Positions 8,157 to 17,244 of a stretch of DNA of 64,000 nucleotides are shown in pieces. Under the pieces are notes generated by a model that was not told where the DNA came from, made no database searches, and saw only the letters and a list, made by a program, of their open reading frames with translations. Within the stretch, counting starts at the first letter, position 1. Every line of letters starts with the position of its first letter. The translations under genes were made by a program, and so were the position numbers. The DNA comes from Hymenobacter rubidus (GTDB lineage: Bacteria; Bacteroidota; Bacteroidia; Cytophagales; Hymenobacteraceae): positions 40,435-104,434 of the forward strand of contig NZ_JAERQF010000018.1 in the NCBI RefSeq assembly GCF_016734815.1, in the 5' to 3' direction.

Positions 8157-10784
8157 ATGAGAGTATTTATTACGCTGCTGATTCTGGGGCTCCTGTTTTG
8201 CCGGCCGGCTTACGCACAAGGCCCGAACGTTGACCCGTCGTTCATTAACACAGGGATTTACCGGCCCGGCGGGGTGGTGCAAGCGGTGCGCCAGCCCGAT
8301 GGCAAAACGCTGCTGCTAGGCACCTTTAAGCGGGTGCTGCAGCAAGCTACCGGGACGCTGGTGCGGTTGATGCCCAACGGCACCCAGCTTGATACCGGGT
8401 TTCAGGCCAACGTGGCCGGTTTACAAGGGCCAGTCGACCACCTGGCCTTATTGCCCGACGGCAAGCTGCTGCTCTTTGATGACCGCAGCTTTGGTACGGT
8501 GGGCTCTTCCGAAACGCTGACGCTGGGCAGCGTGACGCGGCAAACGCTGCTACGGCTCAACGCCGACGGCACGCCCGATGCGTCCTTCAACGCGCAGTTC
8601 ACCAACTCCATGACGCTGCAACAGGTGGTACCGCAGCCCGATGGCAAGCTGCTGCTACTAGGCTTTTTCACCCCCAACGCTGGGCAAACTGGCCCGGTAC
8701 TGATTCGCCTCAATGCCGATGGCAGTCGCGACCTCGGCTTTCAGGCCCCGGTGTTTAGTATCAATGGCATTGGCACCTACCCCAAATCCATTGCCTTGCA
8801 GCCCGACGGCAAGGTGCTGGCAACGGGCAACTTCGATGCGGTGGACGGGCAGCCCCAACAGGCCGTGGCCCGACTGTGGCCCAGCGGCGCGCTCGATACC
8901 AGCTTCACGGCGGCCGTGCCCACCGATGTGAGCGGCCGTAGCGTGGCGGTGCAGCCCGATGGCAAGCTGTTGCTGCTATGCGACGGCGGGCTCCCCTCTT
9001 ATCCATCCGTCCGGCGGCTGCTGGCGAACGGGGCGGTTGATTCAGGTTTTCAATACGTCGGCCCGTCGTTGTTCTTTATGCCCGGCTACGTGCTGCCGCC
9101 GGTGGTGCAGCCCGATGGCCGGTTTCTGGTGGCTACGGCCAACGCGTTTTACAACGGGGCTTTTCTGGGAAGGCTGCTCCGCTTCCTGCCCACCGGCACG
9201 CTCGACCCTGCCTTCAACAACGCCGGGGCGCTTACCGGCCAAATCAACCGCCCCACGGTATACCCTGGTTCGGTGCAGTTGCTGGCCACTGGCCAATTGC
9301 TGGTAGCAGCCGGCCGCACCAGTTCTGCTCTCCCGCGCTTTCCGCCCCTGGCCACGTTTCTGCCCGTAGGCTTGGCGGTGCTCAATGCCGATGGCAGCTA
9401 CGATGCCACATTTGCGCCCCTGATTCAGGACCTGGGCATCGTGAACGACCTTGCCCTACAGCCCGATGGCAAAATTGTGCTGGGCGGCGACTTTTCGGAA
9501 ATCAACGGCGTGGCCGTGCGCAACCTGGCCCGGCTGCAAGCCAATGGCCTGGTCGACCCTTCTTTTTCGGCCACGACCGATGGCGTGGTGAACACCCTCG
9601 CTTTGCAGACCGATGGCCAGGTGGTGGTGGGCGGCAGCTTCGACTTCCTGAGCGGCGTGGCCCTGCCCGGCCTGGGCCGGGTGCTGCCCACCGGCGCTCT
9701 CGACGCCGCCTTTGTACCCGCCCTCGCGGCCAATACGGCAAATGAGTCGTCAGAGGTACGGCGCTTGCTCGTGCGCTCCACGGGCGAGGTCATTATTAGC
9801 GGTACCCTCATTATTCAGCGCGGCAGCACCCCGGCGTACCTGACGCTTACCCAGCTGCAGGCCCTTACCGGCCAGGAAGATACCGGCTTTCAGTCTACTG
9901 CCTTGAACTCCATCAGCATCTCGCACATGCTGCTGCAACCCAGTGGCAAGCTGGTGCTGGCCGGCAATATTTCCAGTGGCCCGGCTTCTAATGCTCCCAT
10001 GTGGCGGCTGCTGCCCAATGGAGCCTTGGATACGAGCTTTCCAATGCCCAATCTAATTGCCGATGTCGGGTTGACGCTGGCCCAGGATGGCGCGGGCCGG
10101 CTCTACCTTAGCAGTCAAGGCCGCGATGCGCCGGGCGCGGCAATTTTTTTCCGTAGCCTGACGCGGTACCTGGCCGATGGCCAACCCGACCCCACGTTTC
10201 AGGCCGTGCTGCCGGGGAGCGCGCCAACGGCAGTTGCCATTGCCGTGCAGCCCAATGGCCGGGTGCTACTCGGCGGGCAGTTGTCATCTAGTAGCAGCAG
10301 TTTCAATCCCAATCCGGAAGGCACCCTGCGCCTGCTGCCTACCGGTGCTGCTGACCCCAGCTACAATCCCGCCAGCGGCCCTGTAGGTACACCCGGCTAC
10401 AGTGGCAATGTGAACCGCTTGCTTATTCAGCCCAACGGCGCCATTCTGGCCGCCGGCTATTTTTCGCAGGTGGGCACCCAGTCCATCAACGGCTTGGTGC
10501 GCCTGCTCGACGCCAACGTGCTGAGCGTGCGCGCCCAGCCCGCCACGCCGGCCACCGCCGCCTGGCCCGTGCCGGCCCGCGGCGTATTGCACCTGGCCCT
10601 GGAGGCCGCTGCCCGCCCGCAGCGGGTGGAACTGCTCGACGCCCTGGGCCGGCCCGTGCTAGCGCAGGCCGTGGCCCAACCGGACATGAGCCTGAACACG
10701 GCCTCCCTGCCACCGGGGGTGTACCTGCTGCGCGTGCAGTATGCGCAAGGCGGGGCCGTGCTGCGCCGTGTGGTACTCGAATAA
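8157..10784 (+). CDS. Secreted delta-60 repeat protein with T9SS sorting domain
   Basis: An 875-residue exported protein. A signal peptide (MRVFITLLILGLLFCRPAYA) is followed by about eleven delta-60 type beta-propeller blades, each with a core such as LQPDGKVLATGNFD, VQPDGKLLLLCDG, LQPDGKIVLGGDF or VQPNGRVLLGGQL, followed by 'RLxxxGxLDxxF'. These repeats span residues about 25-785. The end (WPVPARGVLHLALEA, LLDALGRPVLAQ, PPGVYLLRVQYAQGGAVLRRVVLE) is a T9SS type A sorting domain. It is probably a cell-surface propeller protein; ligand unknown. A hairpin lies 60 bases after its stop. Confidence 0.9.
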   Translation: MRVFITLLILGLLFCRPAYAQGPNVDPSFINTGIYRPGGVVQAVRQPDGKTLLLGTFKRVLQQATGTLVRLMPNGTQLDTGFQANVAGLQGPVDHLALLPDGKLLLFDDRSFGTVGSSETLTLGSVTRQTLLRLNADGTPDASFNAQFTNSMTLQQVVPQPDGKLLLLGFFTPNAGQTGPVLIRLNADGSRDLGFQAPVFSINGIGTYPKSIALQPDGKVLATGNFDAVDGQPQQAVARLWPSGALDTSFTAAVPTDVSGRSVAVQPDGKLLLLCDGGLPSYPSVRRLLANGAVDSGFQYVGPSLFFMPGYVLPPVVQPDGRFLVATANAFYNGAFLGRLLRFLPTGTLDPAFNNAGALTGQINRPTVYPGSVQLLATGQLLVAAGRTSSALPRFPPLATFLPVGLAVLNADGSYDATFAPLIQDLGIVNDLALQPDGKIVLGGDFSEINGVAVRNLARLQANGLVDPSFSATTDGVVNTLALQTDGQVVVGGSFDFLSGVALPGLGRVLPTGALDAAFVPALAANTANESSEVRRLLVRSTGEVIISGTLIIQRGSTPAYLTLTQLQALTGQEDTGFQSTALNSISISHMLLQPSGKLVLAGNISSGPASNAPMWRLLPNGALDTSFPMPNLIADVGLTLAQDGAGRLYLSSQGRDAPGAAIFFRSLTRYLADGQPDPTFQAVLPGSAPTAVAIAVQPNGRVLLGGQLSSSSSSFNPNPEGTLRLLPTGAADPSYNPASGPVGTPGYSGNVNRLLIQPNGAILAAGYFSQVGTQSINGLVRLLDANVLSVRAQPATPATAAWPVPARGVLHLALEAAARPQRVELLDALGRPVLAQAVAQPDMSLNTASLPPGVYLLRVQYAQGGAVLRRVVLE

Positions 10785-10835
10785 GCCGGCACCGGAACAA
10801 CATTTAGCGCCATCGGCCGCATCGAAAGTGGCCCC

Positions 10836-10843
10836 TACCTTTG
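10836..10843 (+). promoter_or_regulatory. Perfect Bacteroidota -7 box
   Basis: TACCTTTG matches TAnnTTTG exactly, 68 bases before the ATG of the GH13 gene. No TTG was found at the usual -33 distance. The transcript would begin with or inside the hairpin at 10844-10876. Confidence 0.55.
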
Positions 10844-10876
10844 AAGCCCCATCTCCTCATAAGGAGGCGGGGCTTT
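10844..10876 (+). terminator. Hairpin between the delta-60 and GH13 genes
   Basis: AAGCCCC and GGGGCTT pair, with an inner CTCCT/AGGAG stem, followed by TTTC. It could terminate the delta-60 transcript. Because it lies directly after a -7 box, it may instead be a structured leader of the GH13 mRNA. Confidence 0.5.
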
Positions 10877-10911
10877 CACGTTCCGGTATCCCACCCAGCC
10901 ACTTGCCTGCC

Positions 10912-12798
10912 ATGAAAAAAGAATTTCTGCTGTCCGTTTTCTGCCTGCTAATGCCGGTACTGGCCGACGCCCAAACCACCAGCATCGACCGCGTGAACCC
11001 CACCAATTGGTGGGTGGGCATGAAAAACCCCAACGTGCAGCTGCTGTTGCATGGGCCGGGCGCGGGCACGCTGGCCTACACGGTCAGCTACCCCGGGGTG
11101 AAACTCGTGAAAAGTAGCACGGTCGAGAACCCCAACTACGCCTTTTTGGACCTTACCATCTCCCCAACGGCCAAGCCCGGCCGGGTGCCGCTGGTGGGCA
11201 AAAAAGGCAGTCAGACCGTGACGCAAACCTGGGAATTAAAAGCCCGCGACAACTCGCCCAAGGCTCAGGGCGTGACGGCCGCCGACTTCATCTACGTGGC
11301 CATGGTGGACCGCTTTGCCAATGGCGACCCGAGCAACGACAAGTTTGCCGACATGCGCGACCCGAGCATGGACCGCACCAACCCATTCCTGCGCCACGGC
11401 GGCGATTTGGCCGGCGTGGCGCAGCATTTTCCCTACATCAAAGACCTGGGCGCGACGGCCGTGTGGCTAACCCCGGTGACGGAAAACGACCAGCCGCTCA
11501 CCAACGAGGGCGGCACCATGCGGGCCTCCTACCACGGTTTTGGCTTCACGGACCAGTATCAGATTGACCGGCGCTTCGGTGGCAACGCGGGCTACAAAAG
11601 CTACGTGCAGCAGGCCCACGCCGCCGGTCTGAAGGTGGTGCAGGATGCCGTGTACAACCACGTGGGCAACACGCACTGGATTTTGCAGGACCTGCCCATG
11701 AAAAGCTGGCTGCACCAGTGGTCCACCTACACCAACACCAGCTACAAGTACCAGCCCATCACCGACCCGCACGCCGCGCAGAGCGACCGCAAAGTCACCC
11801 TCGACGGCTGGTTTGTGCCCTTCCTGCCCGACCTCAATCAGCAGAACCCCTACGTGGCCAACTACCTGATTGAAAACGCCATCTGGAACGTGGAAAACTT
11901 CGGCATCGATGCCTACCGCATCGATACCTACCTGTATAACGACCAGCCGTTTATGAACCGCTGCAACGCGGCGCTGCTGGCCGAGTACCCGCGTATTCAC
12001 ATTTTCGGCGAGTCGGCGGTGACCAATGTGGTAGACCAGGCCTACTACACCCGCAACAAAATCGACTTTCCTTTTAAGTCGAATCAGCCCGGCGGACTCG
12101 ATTTCGTGCTCGAAGGCGCCATGCTGGCCGCCTTGAAGGAAGTGGGCACGCCCGCCACCACCGGCTTCGACGGCGGCCCGCACCGCTTCTACCAGTCCCT
12201 GGCCCAGGACGTGGTGTACCAGGACCCCACCAAGCTCGTCACCTTCCTCGACAACTTTGACCACGACCGGTACCTGTCCGTCATCGGCGACGACTTCGAC
12301 CGCTACAAAATGGGCCTGACCTGGCTGCTCACCACGCGCGGCATCCCGAGCATGTATTACGGCACCGAAATCCTCATGAAGAACTTCAAAGACCCCACCG
12401 ATGCCGAGGTGCGCAAGGATTTCCCCGGCGGCTGGCCCGGCGACAAGGAGAACAAGTTCAACGCCGCCGGCCGCTCGGCCAAGGAAAACGAGGCCTTCGA
12501 CTTCGTGAAAAAACTCGCTACCTACCGCCGCGACCAAAAGGTGCTGCACGATGGCAAGCTGATGCAATACCTGCCCGAAAACGGCCTCTACGTGTATTTC
12601 CGCTACGATGCCACCGGCACCGTGATGGTGGCCTCTAACACCACCGACAAGCCCGCCGCGCTGCCTACCGCCCGGTTTTCGGAGCGCATGACTGGTTTTA
12701 CAAAGGCCCGCAATGCGCTGACGGGCGAAAGCCTGAGCAACCTTGCGACGCTGCAGCTGCCCGCCAAAACCGCCGTGGTACTGGAGCTGGGGAAGTAG
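10912..12798 (+). CDS. Secreted GH13 cyclomaltodextrinase/neopullulanase-like alpha-amylase
   Basis: A 628-residue enzyme acting on alpha-1,4-glucans or cyclodextrins. A signal peptide (MKKEFLLSVFCLLMPVLADA) places it in the periplasm or on the outer membrane. The N-terminal beta-sandwich (INRVNPxxWWVGMKNPxVQLLLHG style, residues about 22-120) is the cyclomaltodextrinase N-domain. The GH13 barrel shows DFIYVAMVDRFANGD, the nucleophile in AYRIDTY (about 338), the general acid in IFGESAV (about 367) and the transition-state Asp in LDNFDHDR (about 450). The end is a cyclomaltodextrinase-type C-domain. The architecture is that of SusA-like enzymes, but no susC/susD lies nearby. The ATG at 10912 opens the signal peptide. 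Its stop is 8 bases from the convergent kelch gene. Confidence 0.9.
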   Translation: MKKEFLLSVFCLLMPVLADAQTTSIDRVNPTNWWVGMKNPNVQLLLHGPGAGTLAYTVSYPGVKLVKSSTVENPNYAFLDLTISPTAKPGRVPLVGKKGSQTVTQTWELKARDNSPKAQGVTAADFIYVAMVDRFANGDPSNDKFADMRDPSMDRTNPFLRHGGDLAGVAQHFPYIKDLGATAVWLTPVTENDQPLTNEGGTMRASYHGFGFTDQYQIDRRFGGNAGYKSYVQQAHAAGLKVVQDAVYNHVGNTHWILQDLPMKSWLHQWSTYTNTSYKYQPITDPHAAQSDRKVTLDGWFVPFLPDLNQQNPYVANYLIENAIWNVENFGIDAYRIDTYLYNDQPFMNRCNAALLAEYPRIHIFGESAVTNVVDQAYYTRNKIDFPFKSNQPGGLDFVLEGAMLAALKEVGTPATTGFDGGPHRFYQSLAQDVVYQDPTKLVTFLDNFDHDRYLSVIGDDFDRYKMGLTWLLTTRGIPSMYYGTEILMKNFKDPTDAEVRKDFPGGWPGDKENKFNAAGRSAKENEAFDFVKKLATYRRDQKVLHDGKLMQYLPENGLYVYFRYDATGTVMVASNTTDKPAALPTARFSERMTGFTKARNALTGESLSNLATLQLPAKTAVVLELGK

Positions 12799-12806
12799 CA
12801 CACCAG

Positions 12807-14027
12807 CTACTCGCGTACAAGCCGGCAGGTAGCAGAATTTCCTTGCACGGTGTAGGCTCGCACCAAGTAGATACCTGCGGGCTTGGCCTGTAAATCGAGC
12901 TGCAGGCTGGTTGTACCGGCCGTTACATTTTGCGTCATCACCTGTCGGCCCATTACATCGAGCACTTCAACCGTGCGTATTTCACTGGAAAAGTCGAGCG
13001 TGCTAACTCCCGTAGTGCTCGGGTTGGGGTAGGCTTGCAACACCGGCGCGGCCGGCGCGACAGCGGTAGCCAGCACGGCCCCCACATTGGCTACCCACAT
13101 ATCGGCCAGCGTGGAGGAGTTGGCCGAGGCCGTGTTGCCGCCCCACACGTAAAGTTGGCTGTTGCGAACGGCCGCAGCAGCATTACGGCGCGGCGGCAGG
13201 TTCGAAGTGAAGGTGCGCAGCTGGCCGGTGCGGGTATTATAGGCCGCCAGGTAGCTTTGGTTGTTGAAATCTCCCACCAGCCACAGCCATTCGCCCTGCA
13301 CCGTCACTGCTTGGTTGGAGACAGTGGTGGGCAACGTGCCCACGGCCTGCCAGGTGTTGGAGGCAATGTCATAGGCATCGACGCGGGCCGAGTTGATGAC
13401 GCCATTGTAGCCGCCAATAGCGTAAACCTTGCCGTTGACAGCCGCGCCGCCATACACCACTTTGGCTTCCGGCATGGGTGCCAGCGTGGCCCACGTGTCG
13501 GTGGCCGCGTTGTAGGACCGTAGCTGGTTGGTGTAGCTGCCGCTGGCCAGCTGGCCGCCGTAGGTGTAAATGATGTTGCCCCAAACCGCAGCGGCCGCAC
13601 TCACCGCCGGTACCGGGTTGGTGTACGAGGGGCCGATGCTGCCGCTGCTCGTCAATACGGTTTGCATGTTGGACACGGGGGTGCCAAGGGTGCTCGTGGC
13701 CCCGCTCAATATGTAGAGCAAGGCTTGGCCGCTGCCATTAGTGGCCGGCACCATGGTGGCCCAACGCTGCGACGCCAGAAAACTGACAGCCAGACCCGGT
13801 GTCCAAACATCAAGCGTTGGCTCGTAGCGATAAACGTCCTGATTAAACGAGGAAGCCGGACTGCCGCCACCCGCCATGTAAAAGGCCGAGGCATCCTGGC
13901 AGTAAGCCATGCCGTAGCGCCCGCCGCTGGGAAGTGCATTCAGCGGACTAAACGTGAGCGAGGTTTGGGCCGAAGCCGCGTGACCAACGACGAGCAAGAG
14001 GCTGCGGAGGAAGTATCTGTGTTTCAT
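12807..14027 (-). CDS. Secreted kelch-repeat protein with T9SS sorting domain
   Basis: A 406-residue protein with a signal peptide (MKHRYFLRSLLLVVGHAASA). About five or six kelch blades follow, with cores such as AAVWGNIIYTYGGQL, AAVNGKVYAIGGYNG, SNTWQAVGTLP and NSQLYVWGGN, so residues about 25-320 should form a beta-propeller. Residues about 330-406 (QAYPNPSTTGVSTLDF, VEVLDVMGRQV, PAGIYLVRAYT, CRLVRE) are a T9SS type A sorting domain. The surface location follows from these signals; the ligand is unknown. The region before its start is strikingly AT-rich (14040-14080), suitable for a promoter, but no consensus -7 box was found. Confidence 0.9.
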   Translation of the reverse strand: MKHRYFLRSLLLVVGHAASAQTSLTFSPLNALPSGGRYGMAYCQDASAFYMAGGGSPASSFNQDVYRYEPTLDVWTPGLAVSFLASQRWATMVPATNGSGQALLYILSGATSTLGTPVSNMQTVLTSSGSIGPSYTNPVPAVSAAAAVWGNIIYTYGGQLASGSYTNQLRSYNAATDTWATLAPMPEAKVVYGGAAVNGKVYAIGGYNGVINSARVDAYDIASNTWQAVGTLPTTVSNQAVTVQGEWLWLVGDFNNQSYLAAYNTRTGQLRTFTSNLPPRRNAAAAVRNSQLYVWGGNTASANSSTLADMWVANVGAVLATAVAPAAPVLQAYPNPSTTGVSTLDFSSEIRTVEVLDVMGRQVMTQNVTAGTTSLQLDLQAKPAGIYLVRAYTVQGNSATCRLVRE

Positions 14028-14101
14028 AAAAGAAGCGGGTATTTACATAGCAATTATACTATATAAATACTTGGCCTCCTAATTATTCGTGCCATTACCT
14101 C

Positions 14102-14140
14102 CCCCCGCGCCAGCACCAGCGCCACCCGGCTGGGCACGTA
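14102..14140. repeat. 39-bp exact duplicate of the glgB 3' end
   Basis: These 39 bases are identical to 19028-19066, which encode the last residues of GlgB (YVPSRVALVLARG on the minus strand), in the same orientation. Here they are intergenic. The two copies flank the keto-glycoside operon and cupin gene as direct repeats. Confidence 0.85.
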
Positions 14141-14296
14141 CGCCGAGGCAAAACTCGGCTAGACCACCTCCGTTTGCTTTTTCCTTAAAGCTACATATCT
14201 GTTTTGCTTTGGGGAGTGCGTTCAAGGTATCAAAGGCGCTGGGTGGCGGGGCAACCGGCGCCGCTGCCTTGCACCACCCCCGTTCGAATGTTTTCT

Positions 14297-14304
14297 TATC
14301 TTTC
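14297..14304 (+). promoter_or_regulatory. Possible -7 box directly before the start codon
   Basis: TATCTTTC differs from TAnnTTTG at the last base and is separated from the ATG at 14308 by 3 bases. If used, the mRNA would be leaderless or nearly so. Confidence 0.35.
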
Positions 14305-14307
14305 CGC

Positions 14308-15693
14308 ATGCTTAGCCCCTTGAAAAAACGCATCGCCCTGGCCACCGGAATCGTGGCGGCGATGGTTTGTAATAGCCCTGCCCTGGCCCAAGCGGCGGGT
14401 TCCTGGCAGAATCTGTTCGATGGCAAAAGCCTGAACGGGTGGAAGCGCGTAGCGGGCACGGCCGACTACAAGGTAGAAAACGGCGTCATTGTGGGCACGA
14501 CGGTGCTAAACTCGGGCAACACGTTTCTAGTCACCGAGAAGGAATACGGCGACTTCGTGCTGGAGCTGGACGTGCTGATTGACAGCCCGACCAGCAACTC
14601 GGGCATTCAGACGCGCAGCCATTTCAATACGGAGGGCCACGCGGGCAAGGTGTACGGCCGGCAGGTCGAGATTGACCCGTCGGAACGAAGCTGGTCGGGC
14701 GGCATCTACGACGAGGCGCGGCGGCAGTGGTTGTACCCGCTCGATTTGCACCCGCAGGCCAAATCGGTGTTTAAAATCGGCCAGTACAACCACGTCAAAG
14801 TGGAGTGCATTGGCAATGAGATGAAGACCTGGCTGAACAACACGCCCATTGCCTACGTGGTGGACCCCGTGGACCCCAAAGGCTTCATCGGCCTGCAAGT
14901 GCACGCGGTGACGACCAAGGAGCAGGAAGGCAAGAAGGTGTACTTCAAGAACATCCGCATCAATACCACCGACCTGAAGCCCAGCGCATTTCCGGCCGAT
15001 ATCTACGTGGTGAACTTCGTACCCAACTACCTGAATGCGTATGAAAAGGCGCACGGCTGGCGGCTGCTGTTCGATGGCAAAACCTCGGCCGGCTGGCGCA
15101 GCGCCAGGGGCCCGGCCTTTCCGGCCAGGGGCTGGGAAGTGGGCGACGGCACGATGACGGTGCAGCCTTCGGAGGGCAAGGAGGCGGCCAACGGCGGCGA
15201 CATCGTGACCAACGAGGAGTTCAAGGCCTTCGACCTGTCGTTTGAGTTCAAGCTGACGCCGGGGGCCAACAGCGGCGTGAAATACTTCGTGACGCTGGAC
15301 GAAAAAACCGAGGGCTCGGCCATCGGCCTGGAGTACCAGGTGCTCGACGATGCCCTGCACCCCGATGCCAAGCTGGGCCGCGACGGCGACCGGACCCTGG
15401 CCTCGCTCTACGACCTGATTCGGGCCGATAAAAACCCGCGCTTCATCCACCCCATCGGCGAATGGAACGTGGGCCGCGTGGTGGTGTACCCCGACAACCG
15501 CGTGGAGCACTACCTCAACGGCAGCAAAGTGCTGGAATACACCCGCGGCTCGAAGGAATTTCAGGCGCTGGTGGCCATCAGCAAGTACAATGTGTGGCCG
15601 AATTTCGGGCTGGCGCCGCAGGGGCACATTCTCCTGCAGGACCACGGCAACCGGGTGTCGTTTCGTAGCATTAAAATCAAGACGCTCAAGTAG
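14308..15693 (+). CDS. Secreted protein with two DUF1080 (3-keto-disaccharide hydrolase) domains
   Basis: A 461-residue exported protein; the signal peptide is LKKRIALATGIVAAMVCNSP then ALA. Two DUF1080 domains follow in tandem: residues about 30-225 (WQNLFDGKSLNGWKRV, SGIQTRSHF, GRQVEIDPS) and about 245-460 (WRLLFDGKTSAGWRSA, DLSFEFKLTPGANSGVKYF, GLEYQVLDD, VEHYLNGSKVLEY). DUF1080 proteins are concanavalin-like folds, some of which are known to cleave 3-keto-glycosides. It heads an apparent operon with a Gfo/Idh oxidoreductase and a DUF6807 protein, which fits oxidation of a sugar at C3 followed by glycoside cleavage. The ATG at 14308 is chosen because it opens the signal peptide. Confidence 0.88.
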   Translation: MLSPLKKRIALATGIVAAMVCNSPALAQAAGSWQNLFDGKSLNGWKRVAGTADYKVENGVIVGTTVLNSGNTFLVTEKEYGDFVLELDVLIDSPTSNSGIQTRSHFNTEGHAGKVYGRQVEIDPSERSWSGGIYDEARRQWLYPLDLHPQAKSVFKIGQYNHVKVECIGNEMKTWLNNTPIAYVVDPVDPKGFIGLQVHAVTTKEQEGKKVYFKNIRINTTDLKPSAFPADIYVVNFVPNYLNAYEKAHGWRLLFDGKTSAGWRSARGPAFPARGWEVGDGTMTVQPSEGKEAANGGDIVTNEEFKAFDLSFEFKLTPGANSGVKYFVTLDEKTEGSAIGLEYQVLDDALHPDAKLGRDGDRTLASLYDLIRADKNPRFIHPIGEWNVGRVVVYPDNRVEHYLNGSKVLEYTRGSKEFQALVAISKYNVWPNFGLAPQGHILLQDHGNRVSFRSIKIKTLK

Positions 15694-15713
15694 TAATTCT
15701 CTATACACTGGCG

Positions 15714-15801
15714 GTCATGCAGAGCGCAGCGAAGCATCTTTACCGCAGCGGTAATCTGATTTACTTCCGAGGTAAAGATGCTTCGCTGCGCTCTGCATGA
15801 C
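15714..15801. repeat. Palindromic repeat, family A copy within an operon
   Basis: 31-base perfect inverted arms (15714-15744 and 15771-15801) carry the GCGCAGCGAAGCATC core and extend into TTTACC/GGTAAA instead of the TCGC seen in other copies. It separates the DUF1080 gene from the Gfo/Idh gene. Confidence 0.85.
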
Positions 15802-15853
15802 TGCCTTTGAGCAGGCCCTAACCAACCATCCTCATACTCCAACCAGAATTCCC

Positions 15854-17224
15854 ATGTCGCACGAAGAACCTAATCCCCGCCGCCTGTTCCTCAAGCAAAC
15901 GGCGCTGGCCAGCGCCGGGGTGCTGCTCGCACCCTCTATGGCGTGGTCGGCTAGCAGCTACCGGCGCATTGTGGGGGCCAACGACCGGGTGCGCGTGGGC
16001 GTGGTCGGCTTTTCGGACCGCCACCGCAGCTCGCACATTCCCAGCTTCCTGAACCATTACAAGGAGCTGAATTTCGACGTGGTGGGCGTGTCCGACATCT
16101 GGAAAAAGCGGCGCGAAGAAGGCGCGGCCACCTGGAAAGAGAAGCTGGGCCACGACGTGACGGCCTACCGCAACAACGAGGAGATGTACGACAAGAAAGC
16201 CGTGGACGCGGTTTTTGTGAGCACCGCCGACTTCCAGCACGCCCTGCACGCCATCGAGGCCGTGAAAGCGGGCTGCGACGTGTACTGCGAAAAGCCCTTC
16301 GCCGAAACGATGGAGGACAACCGAGCGGCGCTGAAAGCCATCAAAGCCTCGAAGCAGATTGTGCAGATTGGCTCGCAGCGGCGCAGCGGGGCCAACTACC
16401 ACGCGGCCGATGCCTACATCAAATCGGGCAAATTCGGCGACATCAAAATGGTGGAGCTGACCTGGAACGTGAACCAGCCCGGCCGCTGGCGCCGCCCCGA
16501 CCTGGTGCCCCAGCTGAAAGAAGCCGATACCGACTGGAAACGCTTCCTGATGAACCGTCCCGCCGACGCCTTCGACGCCCGCAAATACCTGGAGTTCCGC
16601 CTGTTCTGGCCCTATTCCTCGGGCCTGCCGGGCCAGTGGATGAGCCACCAGATTGACACCGTGCACTGGTTTACGGGCCTGCAGCATCCGCGCAGCGTGG
16701 TGGCCAACGGCGGCATCTACATGTGGAAAGACGGCCGCAAAAACTGGGACACCCTCACGGCGGTGTTCGACTACGGCCCCCAGAACGACCCCAGCAACGG
16801 CTTCCAGGTCACCTTCGGCTCACGGATGGACAACGGCGACGAGCACCCGGCCGAAATCTACTATTCCAACGGCGGCGAGTTGAATTTGAACACCAACACG
16901 GTATCGCCGCGCGGCGGGCTTACCAAGAAGTTTGCCGACGACATGCACATCCAGCCGTTTTTGCTGCCCGAGTCGAGCTTGTCGGCTGTGGAGCCGGTTA
17001 TCGCCTCGGCCAATACCGGCGGCGACAAGCTGACCTCGAACCACGTCCGCAACTGGATGGAGTGCGTGCGTAGCCGCCAGCAGCCCCACGCGCCCGTGGA
17101 GGCCGGCTACAGCCATTCCATTGCCACCATTATGACCAACGCGGCCGTGCATTCGGGCATGAAAGCCACCTTCGACGAGCAGACGCAGGAGGTGATGGTG
17201 GGCGGCAAGGTGTTCAAATATTAA
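15854..17224 (+). CDS. Gfo/Idh/MocA family oxidoreductase with Tat-type signal
   Basis: A 456-residue NAD(P)-dependent sugar oxidoreductase. The N-terminus NPRRLFLKQTALASAGVLLA has a twin-arginine-like motif, which suggests export of the folded, cofactor-loaded protein. The Rossmann part is seen in VRVGVVGFSDRH, VVGVSDIWKKRREE, VDAVFVSTADFQHALHAIEAVKAGCDVYCEKPF (the EKP catalytic motif, Lys about residue 155) and IVQIGSQRRS. A GFO-type C-terminal domain follows (GKFGDIKMVELTWN, GQWMSHQIDTVHWFTG). Together with its neighbours it is a candidate 3-keto-sugar forming or reducing step. The stop is 20 bases before the DUF6807 start, so co-transcription is likely. Confidence 0.9.
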   Translation: MSHEEPNPRRLFLKQTALASAGVLLAPSMAWSASSYRRIVGANDRVRVGVVGFSDRHRSSHIPSFLNHYKELNFDVVGVSDIWKKRREEGAATWKEKLGHDVTAYRNNEEMYDKKAVDAVFVSTADFQHALHAIEAVKAGCDVYCEKPFAETMEDNRAALKAIKASKQIVQIGSQRRSGANYHAADAYIKSGKFGDIKMVELTWNVNQPGRWRRPDLVPQLKEADTDWKRFLMNRPADAFDARKYLEFRLFWPYSSGLPGQWMSHQIDTVHWFTGLQHPRSVVANGGIYMWKDGRKNWDTLTAVFDYGPQNDPSNGFQVTFGSRMDNGDEHPAEIYYSNGGELNLNTNTVSPRGGLTKKFADDMHIQPFLLPESSLSAVEPVIASANTGGDKLTSNHVRNWMECVRSRQQPHAPVEAGYSHSIATIMTNAAVHSGMKATFDEQTQEVMVGGKVFKY

Positions 17225-17244
17225 CCCGTTTTCAGCCTTTCCCG

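Noticed and set aside
10912..12798. A classical Sus locus around the cyclomaltodextrinase
   Set aside because: No TonB-dependent SusC, SusD lipoprotein or SusR regulator was found in the window.
11467..12801. 444-codon minus-strand open frame
   Set aside because: It is antisense to the GH13 gene, with no signal, motif or start context.
14527..15708. 393-codon minus-strand open frame
   Set aside because: It is antisense to the DUF1080 gene; a shadow of its third-position GC.
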